DNA from: Fusibacter_C sp942493125
GTDB taxonomy: Bacteria > Bacillota > Clostridia > Peptostreptococcales > Acidaminobacteraceae
NCBI GenBank assembly: GCA_942493125.1
Contig: OW818667.1
Span: 3,534,001 to 3,598,000 of the forward strand
Direction: 5' to 3'
DNA length: 64,000 nucleotides
Below, in pieces: positions 1 through 8,434 of the stretch; positions within the stretch are counted from its first letter, which is position 1; each line of letters starts with the position of its first letter. A program made the translations under genes and the position numbers. Under the pieces are notes generated by a model. It was not told the DNA's origin. It saw nothing but the letters and a program-made list of their open reading frames with translations, and made no database searches.

Positions 1-54
1 ATGGTAAGGGCCGTTACTTGCATTATAATTGGTGAAATTTATGGCGAGGGAGAA

Positions 55-210
55 ATGAAAAAGCAAATCGATTCGGAAGTTTCGGACGGATTTTCAGATA
101 TTGATGATGCTATAAAATTATTTTCAGCCTATCAAGTTAATCGAAAAGAGTTCAAGACTTTTCAAGAATTTTCCACAATTTTATTGGAAGAATTTTCAGT
201 GCAGGAATAG
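55..210 (+). CDS. small hypothetical protein (51 aa)
   Basis: An open frame runs from the window edge to a stop at 208-210. The ATG at 55 follows a purine-rich GAGGGAG stretch and is the most plausible start seen here, giving an acidic 51-residue protein with no signal peptide or membrane segment. No family is recognised. It could instead be the 3' end of a gene starting before the window, since the frame is already open at base 1. It lies just upstream of the HAD phosphatase on the same strand. Confidence 0.35.
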   Translation: MKKQIDSEVSDGFSDIDDAIKLFSAYQVNRKEFKTFQEFSTILLEEFSVQE

Positions 211-251
211 TTCGAAATAGTAGCGTTGAATGCATGTATTTGGAGGGTGAA

Positions 252-884
252 ATGAAAGAATTTAAACTCATATGCTTTGATTTAGATGAAACTCTAATTC
301 GTGAAAGGCACTCTGTCATGATTCCTTGCATTATTAATGGGAAGTCTATAGAGCACGACATGATACAAAAGAGGGAAGAAGCAAATGAAATCGACTACAA
401 AATCGCGGATTATCTACGTGCTGAATTGTTAACGGGGCTAAAGGAATCAAAAATAATGAAAGAATTCCTTGAGATTGCTAAACCCATTAAAAATATTAAA
501 GAAACAATTACACGTCTGCAAAAACAAGGCATGAAGTGTATATTAATAACAGTTGGGCCTGTTCAAGTTGCTAAAGTGGTAAGTGACCTATATGGATTTG
601 ACGGCTATTATGGCAGTACATATGAAGTGGTTGAAGGCGTGTTCACGGGCAGAATCAATCAATATGTAAGTTCAGAAGAGAAGATAGATTGCTTGATTGA
701 CTATTGCAATAAAGAAAATGTTGAGCCTTTTGAGTGTATATCTGTTGGCGATGGCGCGACAGATATACCGCTATTTAAGTACTGTGGAAAGTCTATTGCG
801 ATAAACAGTACAGAAAAGGTAAAGAGAGAAGCGACACATTGGATTGATACGGATGATTTATGGGATATTTTTAGTTTGATATAA
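252..884 (+). CDS. HAD-superfamily phosphatase, phosphoserine-phosphatase-like (subfamily IB)
   Basis: A predicted cytosolic Mg-dependent phosphohydrolase of 210 aa. Motif I is FDLDETL close to the N-terminus (nucleophile and acid/base aspartates), motif II is the ILITVG strand with its threonine, and motif IV is the GDGATDIPLF loop. The helical insertion after motif I fits the C1 cap of IB phosphatases. An in-frame ATG exists at 234, but the ATG at 252 has GGAGGGTGA directly upstream and gives the usual short lead before motif I. The substrate cannot be read from sequence, and the neighbours give no hint. Confidence 0.8.
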   Translation: MKEFKLICFDLDETLIRERHSVMIPCIINGKSIEHDMIQKREEANEIDYKIADYLRAELLTGLKESKIMKEFLEIAKPIKNIKETITRLQKQGMKCILITVGPVQVAKVVSDLYGFDGYYGSTYEVVEGVFTGRINQYVSSEEKIDCLIDYCNKENVEPFECISVGDGATDIPLFKYCGKSIAINSTEKVKREATHWIDTDDLWDIFSLI

Positions 885-935
885 CGGGGAAAGTGTTACA
901 AATCTCAAATAAAACAAAAAGCGGAGTAAAAAAAT

Positions 936-1706
936 ATGATAGAACTGTTTTCAGGTGAGAGAGATCTTCTAACTAACTTTTCAATACCAAATGATGAAGT
1001 ATGTATTTGGTCGTGTATCGAAGGTATTATGGGGCGTGCATGGGTCAATGACATCAATAAGCCATTGTATGGCATCGTTGCTGTCGCTGACTTTTTATTT
1101 TTATTTGGACAAGTACCTGATGTATTCAGTGGTGAACTAATCAATATCATTGAGACACTAGGCAAAAATCAAATTATTGTATCAGAGAACCCAGATTGGG
1201 AAAATGGCATTATGAATGCAATACAAGTGAATATCGTACGTTTTAAGCGCTATTCATTTCACTGGGAACCAGATATCTTTGATAAGAAACGCCTTTCGGA
1301 ATTTGCACAAGGTAAGGATGATGGCTATGACGTTGTTCCATTTACTATTGAGATTGCCGAAAAAGCACTTCTTAGTAGCTTTACAGCAGATTTTTGCATG
1401 TTTTTTGAAAACCCTGAAGCATTTCTCAAGCAGGGTATTGGGTATTGTATCTTCAAGGATGATCAAATTGTTGCTGGCGCTTCTTCTTACAGTTCATGTA
1501 AGGGTGCAATTGATATTACTATTGGAACGATAAAAGAGTACCGAAGAAAAGGGCTTGCAATAAAATGTGCATCTAGGTTAATCTTGGCATGTCTTGAGAG
1601 AGGCATCTATCCAAGATGGGATGCAGCAAATCTAGAGTCAGTTGCGTTGGCTGAAAAGCTTGGCTATCGATTTAAAGAAGAATATCAGGTATTTACAATA
1701 AAGTAG
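936..1706 (+). CDS. GNAT acetyltransferase, ZmaR-like (GNAT_acetyltran family)
   Basis: A 256-residue protein resembling the family that includes the zwittermicin A self-resistance acetyltransferase ZmaR. The N-terminal half is a family-specific domain. The C-terminal half carries the GNAT fold, with the acetyl-CoA pyrophosphate loop around EYRRKGLA (about residues 202-209) and the closing LGYRFKEEYQVF strand typical of the family. A GCGGAG ribosome site precedes the ATG. The acceptor is unknown; self-protection against an amine-bearing antibiotic is possible by family analogy only. It is transcribed alone, before the promoter of the aminotransferase operon. Confidence 0.75.
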   Translation: MIELFSGERDLLTNFSIPNDEVCIWSCIEGIMGRAWVNDINKPLYGIVAVADFLFLFGQVPDVFSGELINIIETLGKNQIIVSENPDWENGIMNAIQVNIVRFKRYSFHWEPDIFDKKRLSEFAQGKDDGYDVVPFTIEIAEKALLSSFTADFCMFFENPEAFLKQGIGYCIFKDDQIVAGASSYSSCKGAIDITIGTIKEYRRKGLAIKCASRLILACLERGIYPRWDAANLESVALAEKLGYRFKEEYQVFTIK

Positions 1707-1735
1707 CTAAATATTAATGAAACGTAACAAACTAT

Positions 1736-1764
1736 TTGACACGAGTAAACCCCAGTGATATATT
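1736..1764 (+). promoter_or_regulatory. sigma-A promoter of the aminotransferase-aldolase-kinase operon
   Basis: A perfect -35 TTGACA at 1736-1741 and a -10 TATATT at 1759-1764 are separated by 17 bases. Transcription should start near 1771. This is the clearest housekeeping promoter in the window. Confidence 0.85.
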
Positions 1765-1774
1765 CAAATTAAAA

Positions 1775-1790
1775 GAGCGAGCGCTCGCTC
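1775..1790. promoter_or_regulatory. perfect 16-bp palindrome, likely TetR operator
   Basis: GAGCGAGCGCTCGCTC is an exact inverted repeat. It sits just downstream of the predicted start site (about +5 to +20) and ends six bases before the ribosome binding site. TetR-family repressors typically bind palindromes of this size in this position, and the last gene of the operon is a TetR-family protein, so an autoregulatory loop is inferred. Confidence 0.75.
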
Positions 1791-1806
1791 GATGCAAGGA
1801 GGAGTT

Positions 1807-3282
1807 ATGGAGCGAAATTTTTCTATTACGAACTACCCAGATGCCACAGCTGTGGATCAACAGCTTGACGTACTCATTTCAAAGCCGATTTACTCAATAA
1901 GCGCCGAAGCACTTGAAGCTTATGAAGCAACATACTACGCTCAAAAATGTGTCAAGTCAAAAGAGATGATCGAAAAAGCACAAGAGATTATTCCAGGTGG
2001 TGTTCAGCATAATTTGGCTTTCAACTATCCGTTTCCTTTAGTGTTCACTAAAGCTGAAGGGGCATTTCTCTTTGATATCGACGGGAACCAATATTATGAC
2101 TTTCTGCAGGCGGGTGGACCGACTGTTTTAGGAAGTAATCCAATAGAGGTGCGCAGTAAAGTTATTGAGCTATTAAACGATTGTGGGCCAAGTACAGGGC
2201 TTTTTCATGAGTATGAATATAAGATTGCGAAGAAGATTTCAGAGAGCATAGACTCCGTAGAGATGTTTAGAATGCTTGGTTCCGGTACTGAAGCATGCAT
2301 GGCTTCCATAAGAGTAGCGAGACTGGCGACGGGTAAGAAAAATATTGTTAAAATGGGTGGTGCCTATCATGGATGGAGCGATCAATTGGCATATGGCATC
2401 CGCATTCCAGGATCAAAATGGACGCAAGCACATGGTGTGCCGCGTTATATATTTAAGAACACGCAAGAATTCTTTCCGAACGATCTTAAAGACCTTGAAA
2501 GAAAATTGAAGCGGAATACGATACGCGGTGGTACAGCGGCGGTTCTCATTGAACCACTTGGACCTGAAAGTGGTACGACACCTGTGTCAATGGACTTTAA
2601 TAAAGGCGTTGAAGCACTTTGTCGAAAATATGGTGCGCTTTTGATCTTCGATGAGGTTGTGACGGGCTTTAGAGTCGGCATGTCTGGAGCTCAGGGGTAT
2701 TTTGGCGTTAGTCCAGATCTGACCATATTTGGAAAAGTCGTTGCTGGCGGTTATCCGGGTGCAGGTGGCCTTGGTGGCAAAACGGAATACATGAAATATT
2801 TATCTGCGGGCATTGCAGGTGGACCAAAACAAAAGAAAGCGCTTGTGGGTGGAACAATGGCGGCTAATCCACTGAGCTGTGTGGCGGGTTATCATACGCT
2901 ATGTGAGATTGAGAGAACAGATGCAATACGTCATGCAGGTGCAATGGGCGACCGTTTGACAAATGGGCTTAAACGTCTTATTGAAAAATACGATTTGCCA
3001 TTTGTAGCTTTCAATCAAGGTTCTATTTGCCATCTAGAAACAGTTGGGACGACGCATTTCTCACTAAACTGGAAAAAACCGTGGACGATCCCTGAGGTTA
3101 TCAGACTCACTTCTATAAGGAAAAAAGAGATGGAGCATATGGGCGCCGCTTATATGGCAGAGGGGATTGTAACCCTTGCGGGCAGCAGACTTTACACGAG
3201 TGCAGCCTACACGGAAGATATGATTGACGACGTGTTGGTTAGATTTGAACGCGTATTTAAAAATGTCAAAATGATCGTCTGA
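1807..3282 (+). CDS. class III PLP-dependent aminotransferase, glutamate-1-semialdehyde-aminomutase-like
   Basis: A 491-residue fold-type I aminotransferase. Visible landmarks are the GSGTEACMASIRVAR phosphate-binding segment, the YHGW loop, the LIFDEVVTGFR segment with the PLP-ring aspartate, and FGKVVAGGYPGAGG with the Schiff-base lysine at about K310. It is about 60 residues longer at the N-terminus than HemL and sits in a sugar-type catabolic operon, so haem synthesis is unlikely. It probably moves an amino group between the operon's substrate and a keto acid. The ATG at 1807 is chosen over 1792 because AAGGAGG (1796-1802) lies between them. First gene of the operon. Confidence 0.85.
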   Translation: MERNFSITNYPDATAVDQQLDVLISKPIYSISAEALEAYEATYYAQKCVKSKEMIEKAQEIIPGGVQHNLAFNYPFPLVFTKAEGAFLFDIDGNQYYDFLQAGGPTVLGSNPIEVRSKVIELLNDCGPSTGLFHEYEYKIAKKISESIDSVEMFRMLGSGTEACMASIRVARLATGKKNIVKMGGAYHGWSDQLAYGIRIPGSKWTQAHGVPRYIFKNTQEFFPNDLKDLERKLKRNTIRGGTAAVLIEPLGPESGTTPVSMDFNKGVEALCRKYGALLIFDEVVTGFRVGMSGAQGYFGVSPDLTIFGKVVAGGYPGAGGLGGKTEYMKYLSAGIAGGPKQKKALVGGTMAANPLSCVAGYHTLCEIERTDAIRHAGAMGDRLTNGLKRLIEKYDLPFVAFNQGSICHLETVGTTHFSLNWKKPWTIPEVIRLTSIRKKEMEHMGAAYMAEGIVTLAGSRLYTSAAYTEDMIDDVLVRFERVFKNVKMIV

Positions 3283-3304
3283 TGAACACGGTGAGGAGAT
3301 AGCC

Positions 3305-4627
3305 ATGGGGGAAAAAGGGTTAACTGAAAATGGCGCAATTGAGATTGTAAACGCGAAAGAAAGTGTGGTTCGCGCTGGACATAGACTGATAGAAGCAGGG
3401 CTTATAGCGCGCACATGGGGAAATGTGAGTTGTAGAATCGACGACAGTCACTTTGCAATCACGCCGAGCGGTCGTGATTATTTAAGTTTGACGATAGAGG
3501 ATATCGTGATCGTGCGCATAGATGATTTAAGTTACACAGGTGTCGTGAAACCTTCTGGAGAGAAAGCGGTTCATGCAGAGATATACAAAGCGCGACCTGA
3601 CATCTGGTTTGTGATTCATACGCATCAGGAAAACGCCTCGGTGATTAGTACTTTAGGGCTTGATGAGATCAATTTAGAAAGTTGCATCGAGAGTGGCACT
3701 GGCATCGGCATCAACTTCAGCCCCGACCCAACGTACAAACTGCTTGGCAACAAAATCATTTGTGCAGCATATGGTCTACCAGGCACAAAAAAACTGAGGC
3801 GATCAGTAGGCGAAGCGCTATCAAAATCAAATGGCAATGCCATCATTATGAAAAACCATGGCGCCGTATGTTTTGGTGTTGACGATGAGTCCGCGTTTCA
3901 GGCAGCGATGGAACTTGAGAAAGCGAGCAGTGCATTTATCAAGAATCGTTTTTTGACAGTCAAACCCGATGCCCTATCTGAGATTGAAGCCATGAGACGT
4001 TTTATTGGTTCATATGTGAATCCGCTTTTAATTGGTGCCTCTATGAACCCTGAGGCATTACGCTATAACAGCGCACGCAACTCGAGCGGGTTTGCGATAG
4101 AGGATGCACAGGGACATGTTACTCAAGTCGACCTGCCACAGCAAAACCTGAATCAACATGATTTGAATCAACATGATATAACGCAGCTAGACAAGTCGAT
4201 GTCTGATGTTATAAAGATTCATCGCGACATCTATCTGAAAACACCAAAGAACAATTTTATAGTACATTCTGAAACGCCATATACATTAGCATTCTCTGAA
4301 GTTGGAGATACGCTACTACCATTTGTAGATGACTTTGCGCAAATTATTGGAACCAAGGTAAAAACCGTTTCTGCTAGGTCACATGATATTGCAAATGCGC
4401 TGAGCCATTCGTCAGCAGTATTTATCCAAGGTCATGGCGCACTTTGTACAGGTGAGACCAAAGGCGATGCACATGCGGTGCAGATGATCCTGGAGAAAAA
4501 TGCCAAGGCCAAAATATGCGGCATGCTTTTCGATGGAAATGCGCCTCTCAGCTGGATTGATACGCATTTAATGCGCGTCGTTTATCTTAAAAAATACGCC
4601 AAACAGATAGACGGGGGGCGTCTATGA
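3305..4627 (+). CDS. class II aldolase/adducin family protein with two aldolase-like domains
   Basis: 440 aa. The N-terminal domain (about 10-220) is a complete class II (fuculose-1-phosphate type) aldolase: GNVS, TPSGRDY, KPSGEKAVHAE, HTH and KNHGAV. The zinc set E92/H105/H107/H185 is intact. After a Gln/Asn-rich linker (about 275-300), a second, shorter domain repeats the fold but carries VHSE where the zinc pair HxH should be; a GHG motif remains. I infer an active and a degenerate half. Such enzymes split ketose-1-phosphates into dihydroxyacetone phosphate and an aldehyde. GAGGAG precedes the ATG, and the 3' end overlaps the kinase start by four bases. Confidence 0.8.
   Translation: MGEKGLTENGAIEIVNAKESVVRAGHRLIEAGLIARTWGNVSCRIDDSHFAITPSGRDYLSLTIEDIVIVRIDDLSYTGVVKPSGEKAVHAEIYKARPDIWFVIHTHQENASVISTLGLDEINLESCIESGTGIGINFSPDPTYKLLGNKIICAAYGLPGTKKLRRSVGEALSKSNGNAIIMKNHGAVCFGVDDESAFQAAMELEKASSAFIKNRFLTVKPDALSEIEAMRRFIGSYVNPLLIGASMNPEALRYNSARNSSGFAIEDAQGHVTQVDLPQQNLNQHDLNQHDITQLDKSMSDVIKIHRDIYLKTPKNNFIVHSETPYTLAFSEVGDTLLPFVDDFAQIIGTKVKTVSARSHDIANALSHSSAVFIQGHGALCTGETKGDAHAVQMILEKNAKAKICGMLFDGNAPLSWIDTHLMRVVYLKKYAKQIDGGRL
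4148..4177 (+). repeat. 15-bp tandem repeat in the aldolase linker
   Basis: Two copies of a 15-base unit differing at one base (CTGAATCAACATGAT, then TTGAATCAACATGAT) encode LNQHD twice, and a third diverged copy (ITQLD) follows. The repeat lies in the low-complexity linker between the two aldolase-like domains, so slippage would change linker length in frame. Confidence 0.8.
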
Positions 4628-6228
4628 GCCTATACGTGATGACTTATGATGTCGGCACAACGGGCATTAAAACGTGTATCTTTGATGTGGAGGGCGCCAT
4701 TCGATTGGTTCATTCTGAAGTCGAGGGTTACGGATTGTATATAGATGAAAAAGGTGGCGCTGAGCAAGATCCCGACGAGATTTGGCAGGCTATGTGTGCA
4801 TCAACAAAGCGCGCTTTGAGTGGTAGTGGTTTGAGAAGTGAGCAAATTGCTGGGCTTTCATTTTGTTCACAAATGCAGGGACTCGTCCTCGTGGACGCAT
4901 CTGGCAACCCGATTCGCAGAATCATGAGTTACATGGACCAAAGGGCAAATCGCGAACTCAAAGTAGGCATCACCCATGGGCTTAAAGTGTCCGGGTTAAA
5001 TGCAATCAAGCTCTTCAAATCCATACGCATCACAGGCGTCGTCGCTGCCAGTGTCAAGGATCCCGTCTGGAAATACAATTGGGTGAAGCGCAATGAACCA
5101 GATAATTTTGCGAAAATCTACAAATGGCTCGATGTGAAAGAATACTTGATCTTAAAATGCACTAACCAATTTGTCATGACGAAAGACAGTGCCTTTAGCA
5201 CGATGCTTTACGATATCAGAGCAGGTAAAAATGCTTTCAGCACAGAAATTTGCGAGATGCTGGGTGTCGAGAGAGCGCATTTGCCTAAAATAGTAAGTGC
5301 CATCGATCAGGTTGGCACATTGACGTCGAAGGCAGCTCGCCAACTCGGGTTATCCATTGGGACGAAAGTATTTGGTGGAGGCGGTGATGCGTCACTAATC
5401 GGCATAGGAGCAGGCGCTGTAGACGTGGGCAGTACGCACATTTACTCGGGCACCTCAGGTTGGGTTTCAACAGTCGTCAAAGACCGTAAGCTCGACCTCA
5501 CAGCCATGATTGCGTCCATCGTAGGTGCAAATGACGAAACCTTCAATTACTTTTCAGAACTCGAAACGGCAAGCAAGTGTCTAGAATGGGTCAAAGACCA
5601 CTTGGCACTTGATGAAATCAATATCTATTTGGACAAAGTGAGCGTTTCAGATACCGAAGACAGCCTCTATAAAAATTTATTCGATTTTATGATGAGCGAG
5701 ATTAAAGATGTGCCAGCGGGTAGCGATGGGGTTATTTTTACGCCATGGCTTCATGGCAATCGGTGTCCCTTTGAGGATCCGAACGCACGTGGCATGTTCT
5801 TCAACATCAGCCTTGAAACGGGTAAACGCGACATGATTCACGCCGTTTTGGAGGGCATCTGCTATCACCTAAGGTGGCAATTGGAGGCTCAGGAAAAGAA
5901 AATTGTGACCTCGAAGACGATACGGTTTGTCGGTGGGGGCGCGCTCTCTGAGCTGACGTGTCAGATTCTTGCAGACGTGCTCGGACGAGAGATTGAAACC
6001 ATTGAAAATCCACAAAATGTGGGGGCAAAAGGCGCAGCCATTATAGTTGCTGTTGGACTGGGCGCTTTGGATAATCTTTCAGAGGCGAGTCGATGCATCA
6101 AAGCCGATAAAACGTATTATCCAAATGGCAATCACAAAAAAGTACATGATCGCAATTTTGAAGCCTTTAAAAAGCTTTATCTGAACAATAAAAAAATATT
6201 TCGCATGCTCAATCAATCCGACATTTGA
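4624..6228 (+). CDS. FGGY-family carbohydrate kinase (xylulokinase-like)
   Basis: 534 aa. The ASKHA ATPase fold is recognisable: an N-terminal phosphate-1 loop with YDVGTTGIKT, a central GGGGDAS segment, SGTSGWV (phosphate 2), and a C-terminal FVGGGALSELTCQILADVLG segment with the NVGAKGAA adenosine motif. Family members phosphorylate sugars, polyols or autoinducer-2 with ATP. The ATG overlaps the aldolase stop (ATGA), implying translational coupling. With the aldolase, it suggests a phosphorylate-then-cleave route like fuculose or rhamnulose catabolism, but the true substrate is not evident. Confidence 0.85.
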   Translation: MSLYVMTYDVGTTGIKTCIFDVEGAIRLVHSEVEGYGLYIDEKGGAEQDPDEIWQAMCASTKRALSGSGLRSEQIAGLSFCSQMQGLVLVDASGNPIRRIMSYMDQRANRELKVGITHGLKVSGLNAIKLFKSIRITGVVAASVKDPVWKYNWVKRNEPDNFAKIYKWLDVKEYLILKCTNQFVMTKDSAFSTMLYDIRAGKNAFSTEICEMLGVERAHLPKIVSAIDQVGTLTSKAARQLGLSIGTKVFGGGGDASLIGIGAGAVDVGSTHIYSGTSGWVSTVVKDRKLDLTAMIASIVGANDETFNYFSELETASKCLEWVKDHLALDEINIYLDKVSVSDTEDSLYKNLFDFMMSEIKDVPAGSDGVIFTPWLHGNRCPFEDPNARGMFFNISLETGKRDMIHAVLEGICYHLRWQLEAQEKKIVTSKTIRFVGGGALSELTCQILADVLGREIETIENPQNVGAKGAAIIVAVGLGALDNLSEASRCIKADKTYYPNGNHKKVHDRNFEAFKKLYLNNKKIFRMLNQSDI

Positions 6229-6312
6229 GATCAGACATTCTTAGCAGCTACTAAGCAAAAATGCACATCAAATCATATGCACATCAATCAATAATTGTCA
6301 TATGAAGCAAAG

Positions 6313-7563
6313 ATGGAGAGGATGGTGGCACCAATGATGGAAGCGAACGCAGTACCGATAAACGAAAAGGACAGAGGGTTATCAAAATATAGATGGGTAA
6401 TCCTAGCGGCGATTTTTCCGATGATTATATCAACAGAAATGATGTGGCTCACACTTGCACCAGTTAACAGCATGGCCAGGGATTTTTATGGCGTCAGCAG
6501 TTTTAATATCGACCTATTATCCTTGAGTTACATGATTATGTTTATCGTTTTTTCAATACCGGCATCATGGGTGGTCGACCGTTTTGGCTATCGACAGTCA
6601 CTGATCATCGGTGCGCTACTGACCTCAGTTTTTGGTGTGGCACGCGCTATCTTTTCAGACAATTTTGCGTTGGTGATTACAGCTCAATTTTTAATCGCCA
6701 TCGGTCAGCCATTTTTACTCAATATCTCTACGAAAGTACCTGCAAACTGGTTTCCTGCCAATGAACGCTCGACGGCTGCAGGGATTTTGACCATGGCACA
6801 ATACGTCGGATTTGCGATTCCCATGCTCTTATCGCCAATATTAGCGGAAAGTCAGGGCATCCCATTTGTGCTTGAAGTATTTGCTGGCGTAGCAGTTGTT
6901 TCAGCGTTCATAAGCATCGCGTTAACGAGAGAAAAGCCACTAATGCCACCGCCTGGACCAGAACTCCCAAAAGAGGACTTAAGTCTCCGCTCTATGAAGA
7001 AGCTATTCAAAAATCGCGCGTATTTAACGGTGCTGACGGTTTGTTTCATTTCTATCGGGATATTCAATACGGTTTTGACTTTGATTGAAACGATTTTGAT
7101 CCCAAGGGGCATCACCTCTGCTGAAGCTGGAATCATAGGCAGTGTGTTTGTTGTAGCCGGAGTCGTTGGCGCGGTTGTGTTGCCAATACTATCTGATCGA
7201 AAAGGCGTTCGGAAGCCATTTTTTGTGGCCTCAATCATCCTATTGATACCTATCTATTTAGGCTTTACATTTATATCGAGTTTTGTTATTCTCGCAGTAA
7301 TCGCCGGCATTGCAGGATTCTCAACCATGGGCGTTGCACCGATTTTGTTCCAACATGGCTCTGAAATGGCGTATCCGATCCAAGAAGGGACGTCTCTGGG
7401 GATTATCTTGCTAATGGGTCAAATCTCTGGTATTGTGTTCGTATATTTGTTTGAAGTACTCAAACAGGCTTCAGGTGCGGTGACGATACCGATGCTGCTC
7501 ATCGTATTCGCGACACTGATAGAATTGCCTGTGATTTTAAAACTTAAAGCATCAAGTTCATAA
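6313..7563 (+). CDS. major facilitator superfamily transporter
   Basis: About 417 aa with some twelve hydrophobic segments. The MFS loop 2-3 motif is recognisable as VVDRFGYRQS, with a weaker counterpart (LSDRKGVRKP) after TM8. It probably imports the substrate of the operon. The start is uncertain: TTG 6295, ATG 6313, 6322, 6334 and 6337 are all in frame, and GGTGG just before 6334 could favour that one. Two copies of ATGCACATCAA (6260-6270, 6277-6287) lie in the short gap after the kinase gene. Confidence 0.8.
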   Translation: MERMVAPMMEANAVPINEKDRGLSKYRWVILAAIFPMIISTEMMWLTLAPVNSMARDFYGVSSFNIDLLSLSYMIMFIVFSIPASWVVDRFGYRQSLIIGALLTSVFGVARAIFSDNFALVITAQFLIAIGQPFLLNISTKVPANWFPANERSTAAGILTMAQYVGFAIPMLLSPILAESQGIPFVLEVFAGVAVVSAFISIALTREKPLMPPPGPELPKEDLSLRSMKKLFKNRAYLTVLTVCFISIGIFNTVLTLIETILIPRGITSAEAGIIGSVFVVAGVVGAVVLPILSDRKGVRKPFFVASIILLIPIYLGFTFISSFVILAVIAGIAGFSTMGVAPILFQHGSEMAYPIQEGTSLGIILLMGQISGIVFVYLFEVLKQASGAVTIPMLLIVFATLIELPVILKLKASSS

Positions 7564-7573
7564 AGAGGTGACT

Positions 7574-8254
7574 ATGACAGATTTAAAAGCGCATAAAGAA
7601 AAAAATAAGTTCCATAAGGATACTTTCGATAAAACGTCCGAAGAAAGAAGGCAAAACGTCCTCGCGATCGCACTCGATGAGTTTGCCTCAAAGGGCTATA
7701 GTGCAACGAGCATCAACGATATCGCAAAAAAATCTGGCGTGAGTATCGGTGCGATGTACAGCTATTTTGCTTCCAAAGAAGACTTGTTTTTAACCATCGT
7801 CAATGAAGGACGCGTTCTCATGGTAGATACATTAAGTGGCATTGGAGAAAATAGTCGTGACGTATTCGATTGTATTGAGAAAATGCTCATCGCATCCCGT
7901 ACCTTTGCGATCCAGCATGAACAGTTGAATCAAATCTATCTAGACCTCACCACTCAAGCCCTGTCACCACTTGCTTTAAGATTGTCTAGCTCACTGGAGA
8001 ATGTGACGCCGGTCCTCTTATCGGGTATCATCGAGAAGGCAAAAGCGGATGGGTTAGTAAGTGACCGTGTGGATGCAAAAATTGCTTCGTTTTGTATTGA
8101 TAATATATTCATGATTTATCAATTCTCATTTTCTTCGGATTATTATAAAGAGCGTATGAGACTATATCTCGGCGATGAAAGCCTTGCGGATATCCTGGAA
8201 GTTGAAGCCAAAATCGTGCAGTTCATAAAACGCGCAATCCTAAATGCAGTGTGA
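7574..8254 (+). CDS. TetR/AcrR family transcriptional regulator
   Basis: 226 aa. The N-terminal helix-turn-helix (about residues 20-65) shows the family pattern: ALDEFASKGYSATSINDIA, then SGVSIGAMYSYFASKEDLF. The rest is an all-helical ligand domain. The ATG at 7574 is preferred over an in-frame GTG at 7568, which lies inside the AGAGGTG ribosome site. Only ten bases separate it from the transporter gene, so it is co-transcribed and most likely represses its own operon through the palindrome at 1775-1790. The inducer is unknown. Confidence 0.88.
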   Translation: MTDLKAHKEKNKFHKDTFDKTSEERRQNVLAIALDEFASKGYSATSINDIAKKSGVSIGAMYSYFASKEDLFLTIVNEGRVLMVDTLSGIGENSRDVFDCIEKMLIASRTFAIQHEQLNQIYLDLTTQALSPLALRLSSSLENVTPVLLSGIIEKAKADGLVSDRVDAKIASFCIDNIFMIYQFSFSSDYYKERMRLYLGDESLADILEVEAKIVQFIKRAILNAV

Positions 8255-8266
8255 AGCAGAATTAAG

Positions 8267-8298
8267 ACCAGTTACTGGGGAGTAACTGGTTTTTTTAT
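8267..8298 (+). terminator. rho-independent terminator of the catabolic operon
   Basis: ACCAGTTACT, a GGGG loop and AGTAACTGGT form a perfect 10-bp stem followed by seven T. It closes the transcription unit after the TetR gene. Confidence 0.92.
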
Positions 8299-8310
8299 TG
8301 AATCCATACA

Positions 8311-8390
8311 TGAGAATTACATTAGAATTTCATTAATGGAAATAATTGTGTGCCAATGATGTACAAAGAAAGCAGTGATAATGGTATAAT
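8311..8390 (+). repeat. duplicated promoter-region element, copy 1
   Basis: Base-by-base comparison with 14561-14640 shows about 69 of 80 identical positions. The first 46 bases differ once, and the -10 box TATAAT (8385-8390) is at the same distance in both. The conserved block contains CATTA twice at an 11-bp step and a near-palindromic TTCATTAATGGAA. No good -35 box is present at the expected place, so activation by a bound regulator is likely. It drives the DUF3784 gene at 8435. Confidence 0.85.
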
Positions 8391-8434
8391 TATTGATAGA
8401 ACGAAAGCTAGAAAAGTATACTAGGAGGCCAAAC

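Noticed and set aside
3064..3414. A 116-aa minus-strand ORF across the aminotransferase-aldolase junction
   Set aside because: It is a shadow of two genes with clear family motifs on the other strand and has no ribosome site.
6260..6287. An attachment site or mobile-element scar from the ATGCACATCAA direct repeat
   Set aside because: Two 11-base copies in a 60-base gap of one operon, without any mobile gene between or around them, are better explained by chance or slippage.
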